DNA of 64,000 nt from Clostridia bacterium UC5.1-2E3. GTDB taxonomy: Bacteria > Bacillota > Clostridia > Lachnospirales > Lachnospiraceae. The position numbers and the translations under genes are program-made. Shown piece by piece: positions 29,689 through 39,032 of this stretch. The notes under the pieces were generated by a model. That model was given only the letters and a program-made list of their open reading frames with translations. It was not told the DNA's origin and did no database searches. Position 1 is the first letter of the stretch; every line of letters begins with the position of its first letter. The stretch is from contig BBZO01000001.1 of the NCBI GenBank assembly GCA_001304875.1, forward strand, positions 1-64,000, given 5' to 3'.

Positions 29689-30435
29689 ATGGCGAGAATC
29701 GTTATCGATGCGGGCCACGGGGGCGTGGAGCCCGGCTCCATCTATGAGGGGCGGCGGGAGAAGGATGACAACCTCCGGCTGGCGCTGGCCGTTGGAGATA
29801 TATTGGAGAAAAATGGGATCGAGGTGGTGTATACGCGCACCACGGACGTGTACGACAGTCCTCTGGAGAAGGCGGAGATCGGAAACCAGTCGGGAGCGGA
29901 TTTCTTTATTTCCATTCACCGCAACGCGATGCCGGTGCCTGGGAGCGCCTCGGGGGTGGAGAGCCTTGTATACAGTCTGGAAGGCCCGGCGGTGCGCATG
30001 GCGGAGAACATTGACCGCGCGCTGGCGCGGGTGGGGTTTGCAGACCTGGGCGTCAAGGAACGGCCAAACCTGATTGTGCTGAAGCGTTCCGGGATGCCGG
30101 CGGTGCTGGTGGAGGCGGGATTTCTCGACAATGAGGCCGACAATCAGCTGTTTGACGAAAAATTTGACCAGATTGCCAGAGCTATCGCCGACGGCATTCT
30201 GGAGTCGCTGCAGCCAGTTCCGCTGTACTCGGTCCAGGTGGGGGCCTTCCGCGACCGGAGAGACGCCGATCAGATGGTACAGCAGCTGGAGCGGGAGGGA
30301 TTCCCGGCGCATCTGGTCTACGAGGACGGATATTTCAAGGTGCGGGTCAGCGCGTTCGAGAAGCTTGACAATGCAGTGGCCACGGAGCAGCGCCTGAAGA
30401 CGCGCGGTTATGACACCTATATGATTATTATTTGA
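29689..30435 (+). CDS. N-acetylmuramoyl-L-alanine amidase (Amidase_3) with C-terminal SPOR domain
   Basis: Zinc amidase cleaving the lactyl-peptide bond in peptidoglycan. Zinc ligands: VIDAGHGGVEPG (His10), EGRREKD (Glu), FISIHRNAM (His), and the catalytic glutamate in AVLVEAGFLDNEADN. Residues about 178-248 form a SPOR domain (YSVQVGAFRDRRDADQMVQQ and YFKVRVSAFEKLDNA), which binds denuded glycan strands. 248 aa. There is no signal peptide: the protein begins MARIVIDAGHGG, as in CwlC-type mother-cell amidases that work at sporulation. The promoter is not clear; 97 bases separate it from the DapF-like gene. Confidence 0.93.
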   Translation: MARIVIDAGHGGVEPGSIYEGRREKDDNLRLALAVGDILEKNGIEVVYTRTTDVYDSPLEKAEIGNQSGADFFISIHRNAMPVPGSASGVESLVYSLEGPAVRMAENIDRALARVGFADLGVKERPNLIVLKRSGMPAVLVEAGFLDNEADNQLFDEKFDQIARAIADGILESLQPVPLYSVQVGAFRDRRDADQMVQQLEREGFPAHLVYEDGYFKVRVSAFEKLDNAVATEQRLKTRGYDTYMIII

Positions 30436-30478
30436 TAAATCCGGCGCAAATATTGTATAAATTATTCGCGTTTTATGT

Positions 30479-30506
30479 TTGAATATTTAGAAAAATATGC
30501 TATACT
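30479..30506 (+). promoter_or_regulatory. Promoter for the cytidylate-kinase-like gene
   Basis: TTGAAT at 30479-30484, a 16-base spacer and TATACT at 30501-30506, in an A+T-rich intergenic stretch. Confidence 0.6.
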
Positions 30507-30554
30507 GAATCCATAAGAATGAAAACATATTTCTTTATGTGAGGAGGCGTTGGT

Positions 30555-31184
30555 ATGGCAGATAAGAAATTGATCATCACCATTGGCCGCCAGTACGGGA
30601 GCGGCGGTGCGGAGGTCGGCAGGAAGCTGGCGGAAAAGCTGGGCATCAATGTGTACGACAAAAATATTCTCCGCATGAACTCCGATGAGAGCGGCATCGA
30701 GGAGAGCTATTTTCATTTGGCCGACGAGAAAGCGGGGAACCGTCTTCTCTACAAGATTATCAGCAGCCTGACGCCCGACAAGAGCGCACCCTCCTACGGG
30801 GCCGATCTTATTTCCGCCGACAACCTGTTCCGGTTCCAGTCGGAGGTGATACGGAAGCTGGCGGCCGCCGAGTCCTGCGTCATCATCGGCCGCTGCGCCG
30901 ACTATATCCTGGAAGGGCAGGAGGGGCTGGTGCGCATTTTCATCTATTCTGACATGCAGAGCCGGATCGCCCGCATCACGGAGAAGAATCTCTACGAGCC
31001 GAAGGATGTCGTCAAGAATATTAAGCGCATCGACAAGGAGCGCCGCGACTATCACCGCTACTATACCGGCCGCGAGTGGGAGGCCCTGGAAAACTATGAT
31101 CTGATTATCAATACTGGAACCATCGGCGTTGACGGCGCCGTGCAGGTGATCCAGGATTATCTGAAGGTCAGCGGGCAGGCGTGA
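30555..31184 (+). CDS. Cytidylate kinase-like family protein
   Basis: P-loop kinase of the cytidylate-kinase-like group (PF13189), 209 aa. Seen: N-terminal strand and loop LIITIGRQYGSGGAEVGRKL, in which the phosphate loop is the GRxxGSGG variant of this family, followed by KLGINVYDKNIL, the lid/LID-side RCADYIL, and KNIKRIDKERRDYHRYYTG. The start has GAGGAGG upstream. Substrate not established for this group; it differs from the canonical Cmk. Stand-alone gene with its own promoter and terminator. Confidence 0.88.
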   Translation: MADKKLIITIGRQYGSGGAEVGRKLAEKLGINVYDKNILRMNSDESGIEESYFHLADEKAGNRLLYKIISSLTPDKSAPSYGADLISADNLFRFQSEVIRKLAAAESCVIIGRCADYILEGQEGLVRIFIYSDMQSRIARITEKNLYEPKDVVKNIKRIDKERRDYHRYYTGREWEALENYDLIINTGTIGVDGAVQVIQDYLKVSGQA

Positions 31185-31285
31185 GGTGTGCGGGAGCGTG
31201 GGGGTGCACGGAAGTCGTAGAATGCGCTGAAACCGTAAACTGTGGATGTGCACTGTGAGTGACGAAATATATCGATGATTGTGAT

Positions 31286-31328
31286 GGGAGTGCCGAGCGG
31301 GCGGGAAGCCTGGCGGCACTCCCTTTTT
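31286..31328 (+). terminator. Rho-independent terminator
   Basis: GGGAGTGCCG (31286-31295) pairs with CGGCACTCCC (31314-31323), followed by five Ts. The rest of the 31185-31519 gap holds the rlmD promoter and nothing else I can support. Confidence 0.9.
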
Positions 31329-31408
31329 GGGTGGGGACAGAGGGCGGAGGATTTTTGTTCCGGTGAATGCGTGACACGGGGGAGAAGGGGAAGGGCTGTT
31401 GTTTGGCG

Positions 31409-31437
31409 TTGATTTTAGGGCGGGAGGTGTTTATAAT
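31409..31437 (+). promoter_or_regulatory. Promoter for rlmD
   Basis: TTGATT at 31409-31414, a 17-base spacer and TATAAT at 31432-31437, about 80 bases before the start codon. It probably also drives the coupled accessory genes downstream. Confidence 0.75.
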
Positions 31438-31519
31438 GGGAAAAGATACAGGGAAGTTATGGAAAAATGGCGATTGTGAGTGAGAGAAATACTTAGATAT
31501 AAAAACTGGAGGCAGAGTG

Positions 31520-33108
31520 ATGAGAGAGCTTGAGCAGGGAAGGAAGAAAGCGCCTGTAAAGAAAGACGTGAAAACGGAGAAGGAAAAGGCGAAGGAGACG
31601 GAGAAGGCGAAGGAGAAGGAGAAGGCGAAACGGCCGTATGCCGGCGGGGCGATGCCAGTGTGCCCGGTGAGCAAAACATGCGGCGGGTGCCAGCTCCTGC
31701 ATATTCCATATGAGAAGCAGCTGGTGCAGAAGCGAAAGGAGTTAAACCGTCTCCTGGCGGGAATCCACACGGTGGATCATCCGGTTATCGGGATGGAGAA
31801 CCCCTATCATTACAGAAATAAAGTGCATGCGGTATTTGACCACGACCGCAAGGGAAATCCCATTTCCGGCGTGTATAAGGAGGGGACCCACGAGGTGGTT
31901 CCGGTGGAGTCCTGTCTGATTGAGAATCAGAAGGCGGACGAGATTATTGCCACGATCCGCGGAATGCTCAAATCTTTTAAGATCAGGACCTACGATGAGG
32001 ACACGGGGTACGGCCTCCTGCGCCATGTGCTGATCCGCTGCGGCGCAGCCACGGGACAGATCATGGTGGTTCTGGTGACGTCGTCGCCGGTATTTCCGTC
32101 GAGAAATAATTTCGTGAAGGCACTGCGGGAGAAGCACCCGGAGATCACCACGGTGGTGCAGAATATTAACGGGAAGGACACCAGCATGGTTCTGGGCGAG
32201 CGTGAGCAGGTGCTCTATGGAAAGGGATACATCGAGGACGAGCTCTGCGGCCTGCGCTTCAGAATTTCCCCGAAGTCATTTTACCAGGTCAATTCGGTGC
32301 AGACGGAGAAGCTCTACGGCAAGGCGATGGAGCTGGCGGGTCTCCGTGGGACGGAGACGGTGATCGATGCCTACTGCGGGATCGGCACCATCGGTCTGGT
32401 TGCCAGCCGCCGGGCGAAGCAGGTGATCGGCGTGGAGCTCAACCGCGACGCGGTGCGGGACGCTGTGAATAACGCGAAACTGAACGGCATAAAGAACGCC
32501 CGGTTTTACTGCGGCGACGCCGGCGAGTTCATGTCCGCCATGTCCGCCCGCGGCGAGACCGCGGACGTGGTTTTCATGGACCCGCCCCGGAGCGGCAGCA
32601 CGAAGGAGTTTATCGATTCGGTGGCAAAGATGGGCCCCGGCCGGGTGGTCTACGTGCCTGCGGGCCGGAGACGCTGGCGAGGGATCTGCGGTATTTTATG
32701 AGGAAGGGGTATGCGGTGGAAGATGTGTGGGGGGTGGATATGTTTGGGTTTACCGGGCATGTCGAGACGGTGGTACTTCTGTCCCACAAATCACCGGATA
32801 GCGTTATCAACGTAAAGGTGGAATTTGGAGAAGACGATGATAAGATATCGATGGATGCGATTGCAGAACGGGCGAAAAAATATCAGCCGAAACCGAAAAT
32901 CACATATAAAATGATACAGGAATATGTAAAGCAGAAGTATGGATTTAAAGTACATACTGCTTATATTGCAGAAGTGAAAAAGGCATTGGGAATAACAATG
33001 TATAGTGCGCCTAATGCGACAGAGGAATTGAAGCAGACGAGGAAACGTCCGCCGAAAGAAAAGGTAGAAGCGATAACGGAGGCACTTAAATATTTTGAGG
33101 TAATCTAA
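31520..33108 (+). CDS. rlmD: 23S rRNA (uracil-5-)-methyltransferase RlmD/RumA with a foreign C-terminal extension (frameshifted at ~32658)
   Basis: SAM-dependent enzyme methylating a uracil C5 in 23S rRNA. Seen: a Lys/Glu-rich N-terminal arm (residues about 10-40), iron-sulfur cysteines CPVSKTCGGCQ, SAM pocket VIDAYCGIGTIGLVAS, FMDPPRSG, catalytic cysteine VVYVSCGPETLARDL (after adding a T near 32658) and terminal HVETVVLLSHK. RlmD normally ends here. In this gene the frame runs on for about 110 residues (VEFGEDDDKISMDAIAERAK, YKMIQEYVKQKYGFKVHTAY, ALKYFEVI) in A+T-rich DNA. The tail looks like a winged-helix-type domain and is shared by many clostridial element-borne chimeras. The stop overlaps the next start (TAATG). 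Confidence 0.87.
32745..32810 (+). other. Composition boundary: rlmD core to accessory DNA
   Basis: Within the codons for HVETVVLLSHK the DNA changes from G+C-rich with C/G third positions to A+T-rich. The 3' end of rumA/rlmD is a known integration site of conjugative elements in streptococci, with the element supplying a new C-terminus. By analogy this is the left junction; the exact crossover base cannot be fixed without an empty site. Confidence 0.55.
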
Positions 33109-33380
33109 TGGATGAAAATATTTACCGGATTGCCGGGCAGATAGTCAAATTACATCAGAAAGTATATGAGGTTTATCTGCCATCGGTTGAAGATGTGTGT
33201 AGCAGAACTGTATCAGAAGATGAATTGTCGAATTTGTTAGATTATTTGTTGGATTTTGCGTGTGATGAAAAAATGCTAGGATTGTATAAAAAAGTGTGTA
33301 TAAGATATTTGTATGTATATCCTGACTGTATTAAGTTTTACATCGAAGCATATCGGGAAATGTGGGGGAGAGGGGAATAA
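33108..33380 (+). CDS. Small helical protein coupled to the rlmD tail
   Basis: I do not recognise a named family. 90 aa, predicted all-helical, with no membrane segment and no metal motif: MDENIYRIAGQIVKLHQKVY, then DELSNLLDYLLDFACDEKML and YLYVYPDCIKFYIEAYREMW. The start codon overlaps the rlmD-tail stop (TAATG), with GAGGT nine bases upstream, so translation is coupled to rlmD. The stop lies two bases before the KilA-N start. Low G+C like its downstream neighbours. Similar small proteins follow the same tail in other clostridial elements, as far as I recall. Confidence 0.75.
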   Translation: MDENIYRIAGQIVKLHQKVYEVYLPSVEDVCSRTVSEDELSNLLDYLLDFACDEKMLGLYKKVCIRYLYVYPDCIKFYIEAYREMWGRGE

Positions 33381-33382
33381 TT

Positions 33383-34240
33383 ATGGCGAAAATTGTTAAG
33401 GAGACTATCCATGCAAAAGGTATTGATATTGGAATTTATACTACAAATTTTGAAAATGAATTTATTTCATTAACGGATATTGCAAAATATAGAAATGAAG
33501 ATGACCCGAGATTTGTGATTCAAAACTGGATGCGAAATAGAAATACGATTGAGTTTTTAGGCGTTTGGGAGGAACTGCATAATCCAGATTTTAACCGTGT
33601 GCAATTCGAGGCGGTTAAAAATGAGGCAGGATTAAATCGTTTTGTCATGACGCCGACAAAGTGGATTACGCAGATGAATGCCATTGGTATTGTCTCAAAA
33701 GCAGGACGTTATGGCGGAACATATGCCCATAGTGATATTGCGATGTCTTTCGCAACATGGATTTCTCCAGAGTTCCAGTTATATATTATGAAAGACTATA
33801 GGAGATTAAAGACAGATGAGAACAGCCGGCTATCTCTAAATTGGAATTTGAACAGGGAGATTTCTAAGTTGAATTACAGGATACATACTGACGCGGTTAA
33901 GGATAATTTGATACCGCCAGAATTAACACCCGCACAGGTAGCGTATACCTATGCAAATGAAGCAGATATGCTAAATGTTGTTTTGTTTGGAAAGACGGCT
34001 AAGCAATGGAAAGATGAAAATCCGACTGTGAAAGGAAATATGAGAGATGCAGCAACGCTGAATCAGTTATTGGTACTTGCGAATTTGGAAAGCTATAATG
34101 CGGTTTTGATTAACCAAGGGAAAAATCAAAAGGAGCGGATGGAACTACTTCGGCAATTGGCGGTACAACAGTTACAGACATTGGAAACGGTAAGCTTGAA
34201 TAATTTGCCGAAATTGGCTGTTGATATGAAAGAGAGTTAG
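33383..34240 (+). CDS. KilA-N domain protein
   Basis: Predicted DNA-binding protein with an N-terminal KilA-N domain (a phage and large-DNA-virus domain of the APSES/KilA fold). Seen: FENEFISLTDIAKYRNEDDP, FVIQNWMRNRNTIEFLGVWE, PTKWITQMNAIGIVSKAGRY and GGTYAHSDIAMSFATWISPE. The C-terminal half (about residues 165-285) is helical and polar. ATG at 33383 is chosen over upstream GTG 33362 because GAGAGGGGA precedes it. 285 aa. It sits between the 90-aa protein and the giant nuclease with almost no spacing, so it could be the regulator or DNA-targeting part of that cassette. Such proteins also occur as stand-alone phage-derived genes. Confidence 0.88.
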   Translation: MAKIVKETIHAKGIDIGIYTTNFENEFISLTDIAKYRNEDDPRFVIQNWMRNRNTIEFLGVWEELHNPDFNRVQFEAVKNEAGLNRFVMTPTKWITQMNAIGIVSKAGRYGGTYAHSDIAMSFATWISPEFQLYIMKDYRRLKTDENSRLSLNWNLNREISKLNYRIHTDAVKDNLIPPELTPAQVAYTYANEADMLNVVLFGKTAKQWKDENPTVKGNMRDAATLNQLLVLANLESYNAVLINQGKNQKERMELLRQLAVQQLQTLETVSLNNLPKLAVDMKES

Positions 34241-34273
34241 ACGGGGATAAAAAATGGATTTTTTGATACTAAT

Positions 34274-37200
34274 ATGAAAGAACTAGAGATGTTATTTGAA
34301 GATGATGATACAATTAGTGAGATGGAGAGCATTGTTGCTGAAATAAAAAAATATGATGTTTATGATATATTGGCAAGAATTTCAGGGTTAAATCTCATGC
34401 CACAAAATCAGAATAAGTCAATATTATTAGATGGACTTATTGCTGTCATTTTAAGAGATAAGGAAGAGGAGTATAGTTCAAACTACAAAATGAGCTCTGG
34501 AAAATTTAGAAGATTAATAGAGCAACTTAATAATACTAATTTAGCAATGTCTATAGACCCTAATGAAAATACTTTTGTCCAGAATATTATGCTGATGGAT
34601 AATCATACAGTTTTTAATGGGATTGATAATACACCTGCATATAATTTACAGATGTTAATCGATATATTATTTAATTACCAAAATAATTTTCCAGAAGAAT
34701 ATCTTCAAAAAGTTGGAAAAGTAATTATGATGGTATTGGAAATGTCCGATGAATTGGCTTATAGGATAAATGTGAGAGGGACTGAGGGTGTTTCGGATGA
34801 GGGGAAAAGAGTTATATTACCTGACAGCAGTAGAATTAAAGAATTTGCCAGTTATGTTGCATTTGATGAACAAAGAGTACAGCGTTCATTGAAAGATTAT
34901 AATGACTTGTTAGATGATATTATAATGCCTTTTGGAACAAAGGATATTGGTTCTATGAGTAATAGACCCTTTTATTGTCGCCCATTTATTAGGAATGCAA
35001 AAGAAAAAACAATAGTTTTATTGAATGTGTCACTATTACCTGTATTTGTGTTCTTTCAGTCTTTGAGAATAGCTGAGGAATTTGAAATAAAGGATAAGGT
35101 GGTTAGACGTTACAATGATTATATCTGGCGTGATTGTAATAAGTCTTTAAAAGCATTAGGGCATCATAAGATCAGAGAGAATTTGATAGGTGTCGAATTG
35201 CTGAATAATGATTATTATAAAGAACGAATTGTAACAGTATATAATGATCAATTGATGTTAGTAGTGTTTGTGTGTGATGATGCTTATAATTATACAAAAG
35301 ATACAATGCATGATGAATATCCTGATGAAAGACATAGTTTGATTTTTGAAGAACGTGTGAAGTATTATTGCGAAAAGATGCAGGAAGCAGCAATCGGTAT
35401 AGATGATTTTTATTGTATGGTTATATTGAGCGGTATAGGACGGGGGATTGGTCTAAAAGCGATAAATAAACTTTCGCTATTTGAGGTGATAAAGTTAAAT
35501 CCATTTGAATTGCACTGTATAAGTGTTAATGAAAGAAAAGAAGGAAATTTCTTACCTAGATATATTCGGGCTAAAAGCAAGTTGAAAACGAATATGCCCA
35601 ATTTATTTAGTGAATTAAATGCGGTTAGTATTTATACAAGTAACGAGCATTCTTTTTATTTGAGTGACGATTTTAATCCTAGTGAAACTATATTGTATAT
35701 TGCGCCAGGAGATTCTGTTGATTATATTAATCAGGCAATAGAAAAAGAAAATGCTATTTTGGTCGAATCTTATGAGGATGGTTGGAAAACCAGAGTGGAG
35801 TCATGTGATAAGATTCGTAACATGTATACAGAATCAGAGTGGGGAGAAACCAAGAAAAGTTCTATTTGTATTTGTTTCAGTAATTGTAATATATGGATTA
35901 CATCAGATGAAATTGTAGAAGAACTAGATATTAATTTATACTTTTCCATTATGGATACTTTGTCATATTGGTTAGCTGAATGTAAAGTAATTATTGAAAA
36001 TATGGAGATGTATGATACATTGTATCATTTTAATGTGGTTCTTGACGGTGATAAGAAAACATATTATTATGCCCCAACTGAAGATATTGCATTATTTGAT
36101 TTAGTAAGCATAGAGGGATGCGGCAGACATTATAATTTGATATGGAGCCCAAAGGCATTTGGACAAATGAGTTGCAAAACTAATGCAAAGGAAAAAGAAT
36201 TATGCCAAATAGTGCTAGATGTTTTAAAGAAAAACACGTTTACACCATATGATTATACTGAAGATATAAAGAAAATATTTGGTAATCCAATGAAGAAAAA
36301 GTTCTTTTCATCGGATATAGAAGTTATACCTTATTTAAAGCCGATAGTATTTGGTAATAATAGAATAGTTCATGGAGAAGACGAAGATTATTTGTTAGAT
36401 ATAATTGGGAAAACAGTCTTAGAGACTGGTAAATGGGGTTATGGTATTATACCGGATTCCGATAGAACAAAGATCGCTAATGATGTTGTAGGTATGTTAT
36501 TTGGAATGCTTCAAAATGAAATCCAGCAGTTGAGCCCGAATAATCTTGTTGAGATAATTTATTTTGATTTAGAAGAGACTCTATATAGAGTAATGATAGT
36601 CGAAAAACGATATGCTTGTGATTTGGCATGTTATCCAGAAAAAGAAGAACAGTATATGAAAGATTATAATGATTTGAATCGAACCTCATTGGCGCTAAAA
36701 TTTATGATGGAATATGTAGCAGCTAAACCACCGAAAGGAAAAAAAGTTTTAGGTATCGGAAAGTATGAATATATATTAGCAATTTGTTCTTTAATTATTG
36801 ATTGGGCATATAAAAATGATTTGTTCTATTATAATATTTTTAATACACCTATTGAAATATTAAAATCAGATAGAATTGGAATGAAACGGAATGAATTTGA
36901 AAATATGTACCAGTATGGTGACAAGTATAGAAGGGAACAATTGTACTATAATTCATCAGGAGATTTTAGAAAAAAATATGCTGTTTATCAGGAGGATTAT
37001 TCAACGGCATTGGATGAGGCATTTTTGTCGGATTATGGCTATACATATGGTCAATTTTGTAATGTTATCATGGGTATGATTAATTATGGTAATGAAAGGG
37101 AACATGATGAAGTTTTTGTGGAAAATACAGATAGTCTTATAGAGTATTTGCTAAATTTGAATATAGATTTAACCTCAGAAGTTGTGACTCAAGTGATTGG

Positions 37201-37930
37201 AAATATTAGTTTAACTGAACGTAAGGATTTTTTGAAATTGCCATCTAAGTTTAGAAAAGAAGATGTATATCCATGGAGGTTTAATCGAGCGTATTCTTTT
37301 AATAGACGGCCTGTAATAATACGAGGAGATGATGCCATTTGGGGAAATCGTCAATTATATCACATGCTTCTTTATGTAACAGACCTGATATATGATGGCA
37401 GACTCTCAACAAAAGATAATAAAATGGCTACATTGATAGGGCGGATTAGCGATAATAGAGGTCGGCTTTTTAATCAATTAATTGTGGACATGCTTTTAGA
37501 TATGGGGGTGTTTAGAGTCGAACCTAATGTTAAGAAAATTAATAAGAAGTTGATTGCCGATGAAAATGGAAATACACTTGGTGATATTGATGTGTTAATA
37601 ATTGATAGAGAAATGCATCATGTATATGTTGCAGAAGTGAAGGATTTTAATTTTTCAAGGAATCCGTATGAGATTCAATCGGAATATCTGCGGATGTTTG
37701 TAGATGGTGAAAAGAAATGTTATGCAACGAAACATAATAGAAGAGTTAATTGGGCAAGAGAGCATATAGAAGATTTGAAGATGCAATATGGATTGGATAA
37801 TGTAGCATGGAAGATTAGCGGTTTGTTTATAGTAAGTGAACCATTAATTAGTACACAGGTATATCGACAAGACATAGATGTTATTTCTAAAGCTGAATTA
37901 AGCGTTGAAAAAATTAGAAGTATACGTTGA
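34274..37930 (+). CDS. Giant protein (~1220 aa) with C-terminal PD-(D/E)XK nuclease domain
   Basis: No full-length family recognised. The first 1000 or so residues are mostly alpha/beta and show no P-loop or helicase motif that I can find. Near the C-terminus GDIDVLIIDREMHHVYVAEV followed by KDF gives Asp1106 and Glu1121-Val-Lys1123, a PD-(D/E)XK nuclease core, preceded by the helix NRGRLFNQLIVDMLLDM and followed by INWAREHIEDL-type helices. The in-frame ATG is 34274. An ATG at 34254, 13 bases after the KilA-N stop, would join the same frame if the six-T run at 34259-34264 had one more T (MDFFDTNMKE), so the true start may be 34254. Very A+T-rich. Co-directional and closely spaced with the KilA-N gene; a defence role is inference. 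Confidence 0.8.
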   Translation: MKELEMLFEDDDTISEMESIVAEIKKYDVYDILARISGLNLMPQNQNKSILLDGLIAVILRDKEEEYSSNYKMSSGKFRRLIEQLNNTNLAMSIDPNENTFVQNIMLMDNHTVFNGIDNTPAYNLQMLIDILFNYQNNFPEEYLQKVGKVIMMVLEMSDELAYRINVRGTEGVSDEGKRVILPDSSRIKEFASYVAFDEQRVQRSLKDYNDLLDDIIMPFGTKDIGSMSNRPFYCRPFIRNAKEKTIVLLNVSLLPVFVFFQSLRIAEEFEIKDKVVRRYNDYIWRDCNKSLKALGHHKIRENLIGVELLNNDYYKERIVTVYNDQLMLVVFVCDDAYNYTKDTMHDEYPDERHSLIFEERVKYYCEKMQEAAIGIDDFYCMVILSGIGRGIGLKAINKLSLFEVIKLNPFELHCISVNERKEGNFLPRYIRAKSKLKTNMPNLFSELNAVSIYTSNEHSFYLSDDFNPSETILYIAPGDSVDYINQAIEKENAILVESYEDGWKTRVESCDKIRNMYTESEWGETKKSSICICFSNCNIWITSDEIVEELDINLYFSIMDTLSYWLAECKVIIENMEMYDTLYHFNVVLDGDKKTYYYAPTEDIALFDLVSIEGCGRHYNLIWSPKAFGQMSCKTNAKEKELCQIVLDVLKKNTFTPYDYTEDIKKIFGNPMKKKFFSSDIEVIPYLKPIVFGNNRIVHGEDEDYLLDIIGKTVLETGKWGYGIIPDSDRTKIANDVVGMLFGMLQNEIQQLSPNNLVEIIYFDLEETLYRVMIVEKRYACDLACYPEKEEQYMKDYNDLNRTSLALKFMMEYVAAKPPKGKKVLGIGKYEYILAICSLIIDWAYKNDLFYYNIFNTPIEILKSDRIGMKRNEFENMYQYGDKYRREQLYYNSSGDFRKKYAVYQEDYSTALDEAFLSDYGYTYGQFCNVIMGMINYGNEREHDEVFVENTDSLIEYLLNLNIDLTSEVVTQVIGNISLTERKDFLKLPSKFRKEDVYPWRFNRAYSFNRRPVIIRGDDAIWGNRQLYHMLLYVTDLIYDGRLSTKDNKMATLIGRISDNRGRLFNQLIVDMLLDMGVFRVEPNVKKINKKLIADENGNTLGDIDVLIIDREMHHVYVAEVKDFNFSRNPYEIQSEYLRMFVDGEKKCYATKHNRRVNWAREHIEDLKMQYGLDNVAWKISGLFIVSEPLISTQVYRQDIDVISKAELSVEKIRSIR

Positions 37931-38385
37931 GTTTCAATATAAGGTTCTTGAGCAGCGTAAAATCAATTTTGGGTGTTAGATAATATGATTTTTGTGGGAA
38001 TCTGGTAATACCATTGAGACTATTGTGTTGCTACAAAAGAAAAACTCGTAGAAATCCTTTATTTTAGGCACTTTGCGAAGCATTTCATGTTCACTTCGGA
38101 GGGTGAAAAAATCCGAAATAAGCACTTCAAAAACTATTTTGATGTTTCAGTAATGGTAGACATCGGGTGTGGGAACACAAACGAGAAATAGGGACTTTTT
38201 AGAAGTCACATATCTATGTAGTGTCCACCCTGCTGCTAAAGTGCAGACGACAGATTTTTAGAAATTGAACAGGATAAGTGTATCATTAGAGATAGTGGTA
38301 CGCTTATTTTTTTGCCAGACTTACACCTTTGAGCTGTTTTACGGATTTTCATATAATGAAGATAACAGAAAGGACGGTGCTGAAT
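37931..38385 (+). other. Gene-free stretch with a terminator-like hairpin
   Basis: 455 bases with no convincing coding frame. An imperfect hairpin at 38276-38305 followed by seven Ts (about 38306-38312) looks like a terminator. Short inverted motifs occur around 38080-38130, but no gene or known attachment site can be identified. Confidence 0.5.
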
Positions 38386-38576
38386 ATGAGAGAAAAGAGA
38401 ACCCATTTATATCTGGATAGCCAAGAAAGACGCCTGCTGTTACATAGCCTCGTGGAATTAAAAAATTAGCTCATACAGCAAGGCAGATATACAGATTGTG
38501 TTGATGAACTGATTTTTAAAGTAACAAGCGCACCATTAAAAAAGCTCAAAGTACAGTACGCTTGCGGGAGGTTATG
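38386..38576 (+). pseudogene. Small element-borne protein interrupted by an amber codon
   Basis: Reads MREKRTHLYLDSQERRLLLH...LVELKN, then TAG at 38467-38469, then LIQQGRYTDCVDELIFKVTS in the same frame to a stop at 38574-38576. The full reading resembles short ribbon-helix-helix-like proteins found near parA in Tn1549-type elements. The stop is a substitution rather than a frameshift, so it may be real decay. Its end overlaps the next start. Confidence 0.55.
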
Positions 38577-38906
38577 ATGGATGGCATAGAATTTAAAGAA
38601 CTGTTTAAGGTGGCGACAGAAACACTAAGGGAAAAGACAACCCATCCTCTGTTAAAAGCAGACACCATTTATCAGCAGGACTCTGAGAATGAGGGAATTG
38701 CAGAAACGGACTATCTTCAGTTGGATTTGACGGAAGAACAGAGAAATATCTGTAACCGTCTGCTTGAGTGTCGGGATAAGCAGGATATTGAATATGCCAC
38801 CCACGCATATATCGCAGGGCTATATGATGCTTTTTGGATTATGGCGGTGCTGTTTCCTAACAAATGGGATACAGAGGAAATACGCAAATTGTTTTCGGAG
38901 AAATAA
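38574..38906 (+). CDS. Hypothetical protein of the conjugative-element remnant
   Basis: About 110 aa, soluble, acidic, no family named: MDGIEFKELFKVATETLREK, then DLTEEQRNICNRLLECRDKQ and YATHAYIAGLYDAFWIMAVL. ATG at 38574 or 38577, with GGGAGG just upstream; it overlaps the end of the preceding pseudogene. Proteins of this type sit directly upstream of parA in related elements. No clue to function in the sequence. Confidence 0.65.
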   Translation: MMDGIEFKELFKVATETLREKTTHPLLKADTIYQQDSENEGIAETDYLQLDLTEEQRNICNRLLECRDKQDIEYATHAYIAGLYDAFWIMAVLFPNKWDTEEIRKLFSEK

Positions 38907-39032
38907 AAATTGAATATAGAGGATACATAGAGCCGATTGGTTTAACAGCCAGTCGGCTTTTTGCGTTTTCCACCTTTTTTACATAGCCGCCTTGACAAAG
39001 CGGCTAAATCTATGCGAAAGGAGGACGCACAA

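Noticed and set aside
31431-31770. Minus-strand Ser/Pro/Phe-rich repeats that look like a low-complexity protein
   Set aside because: They are the antisense of the Lys/Glu-rich arm of RlmD (AAG/GAG repeats).
37931-38385. Attachment site of the conjugative element left of the small pseudogene
   Set aside because: No matching core sequence was found near 51.9-53.4 kb; without a second copy it cannot be supported.
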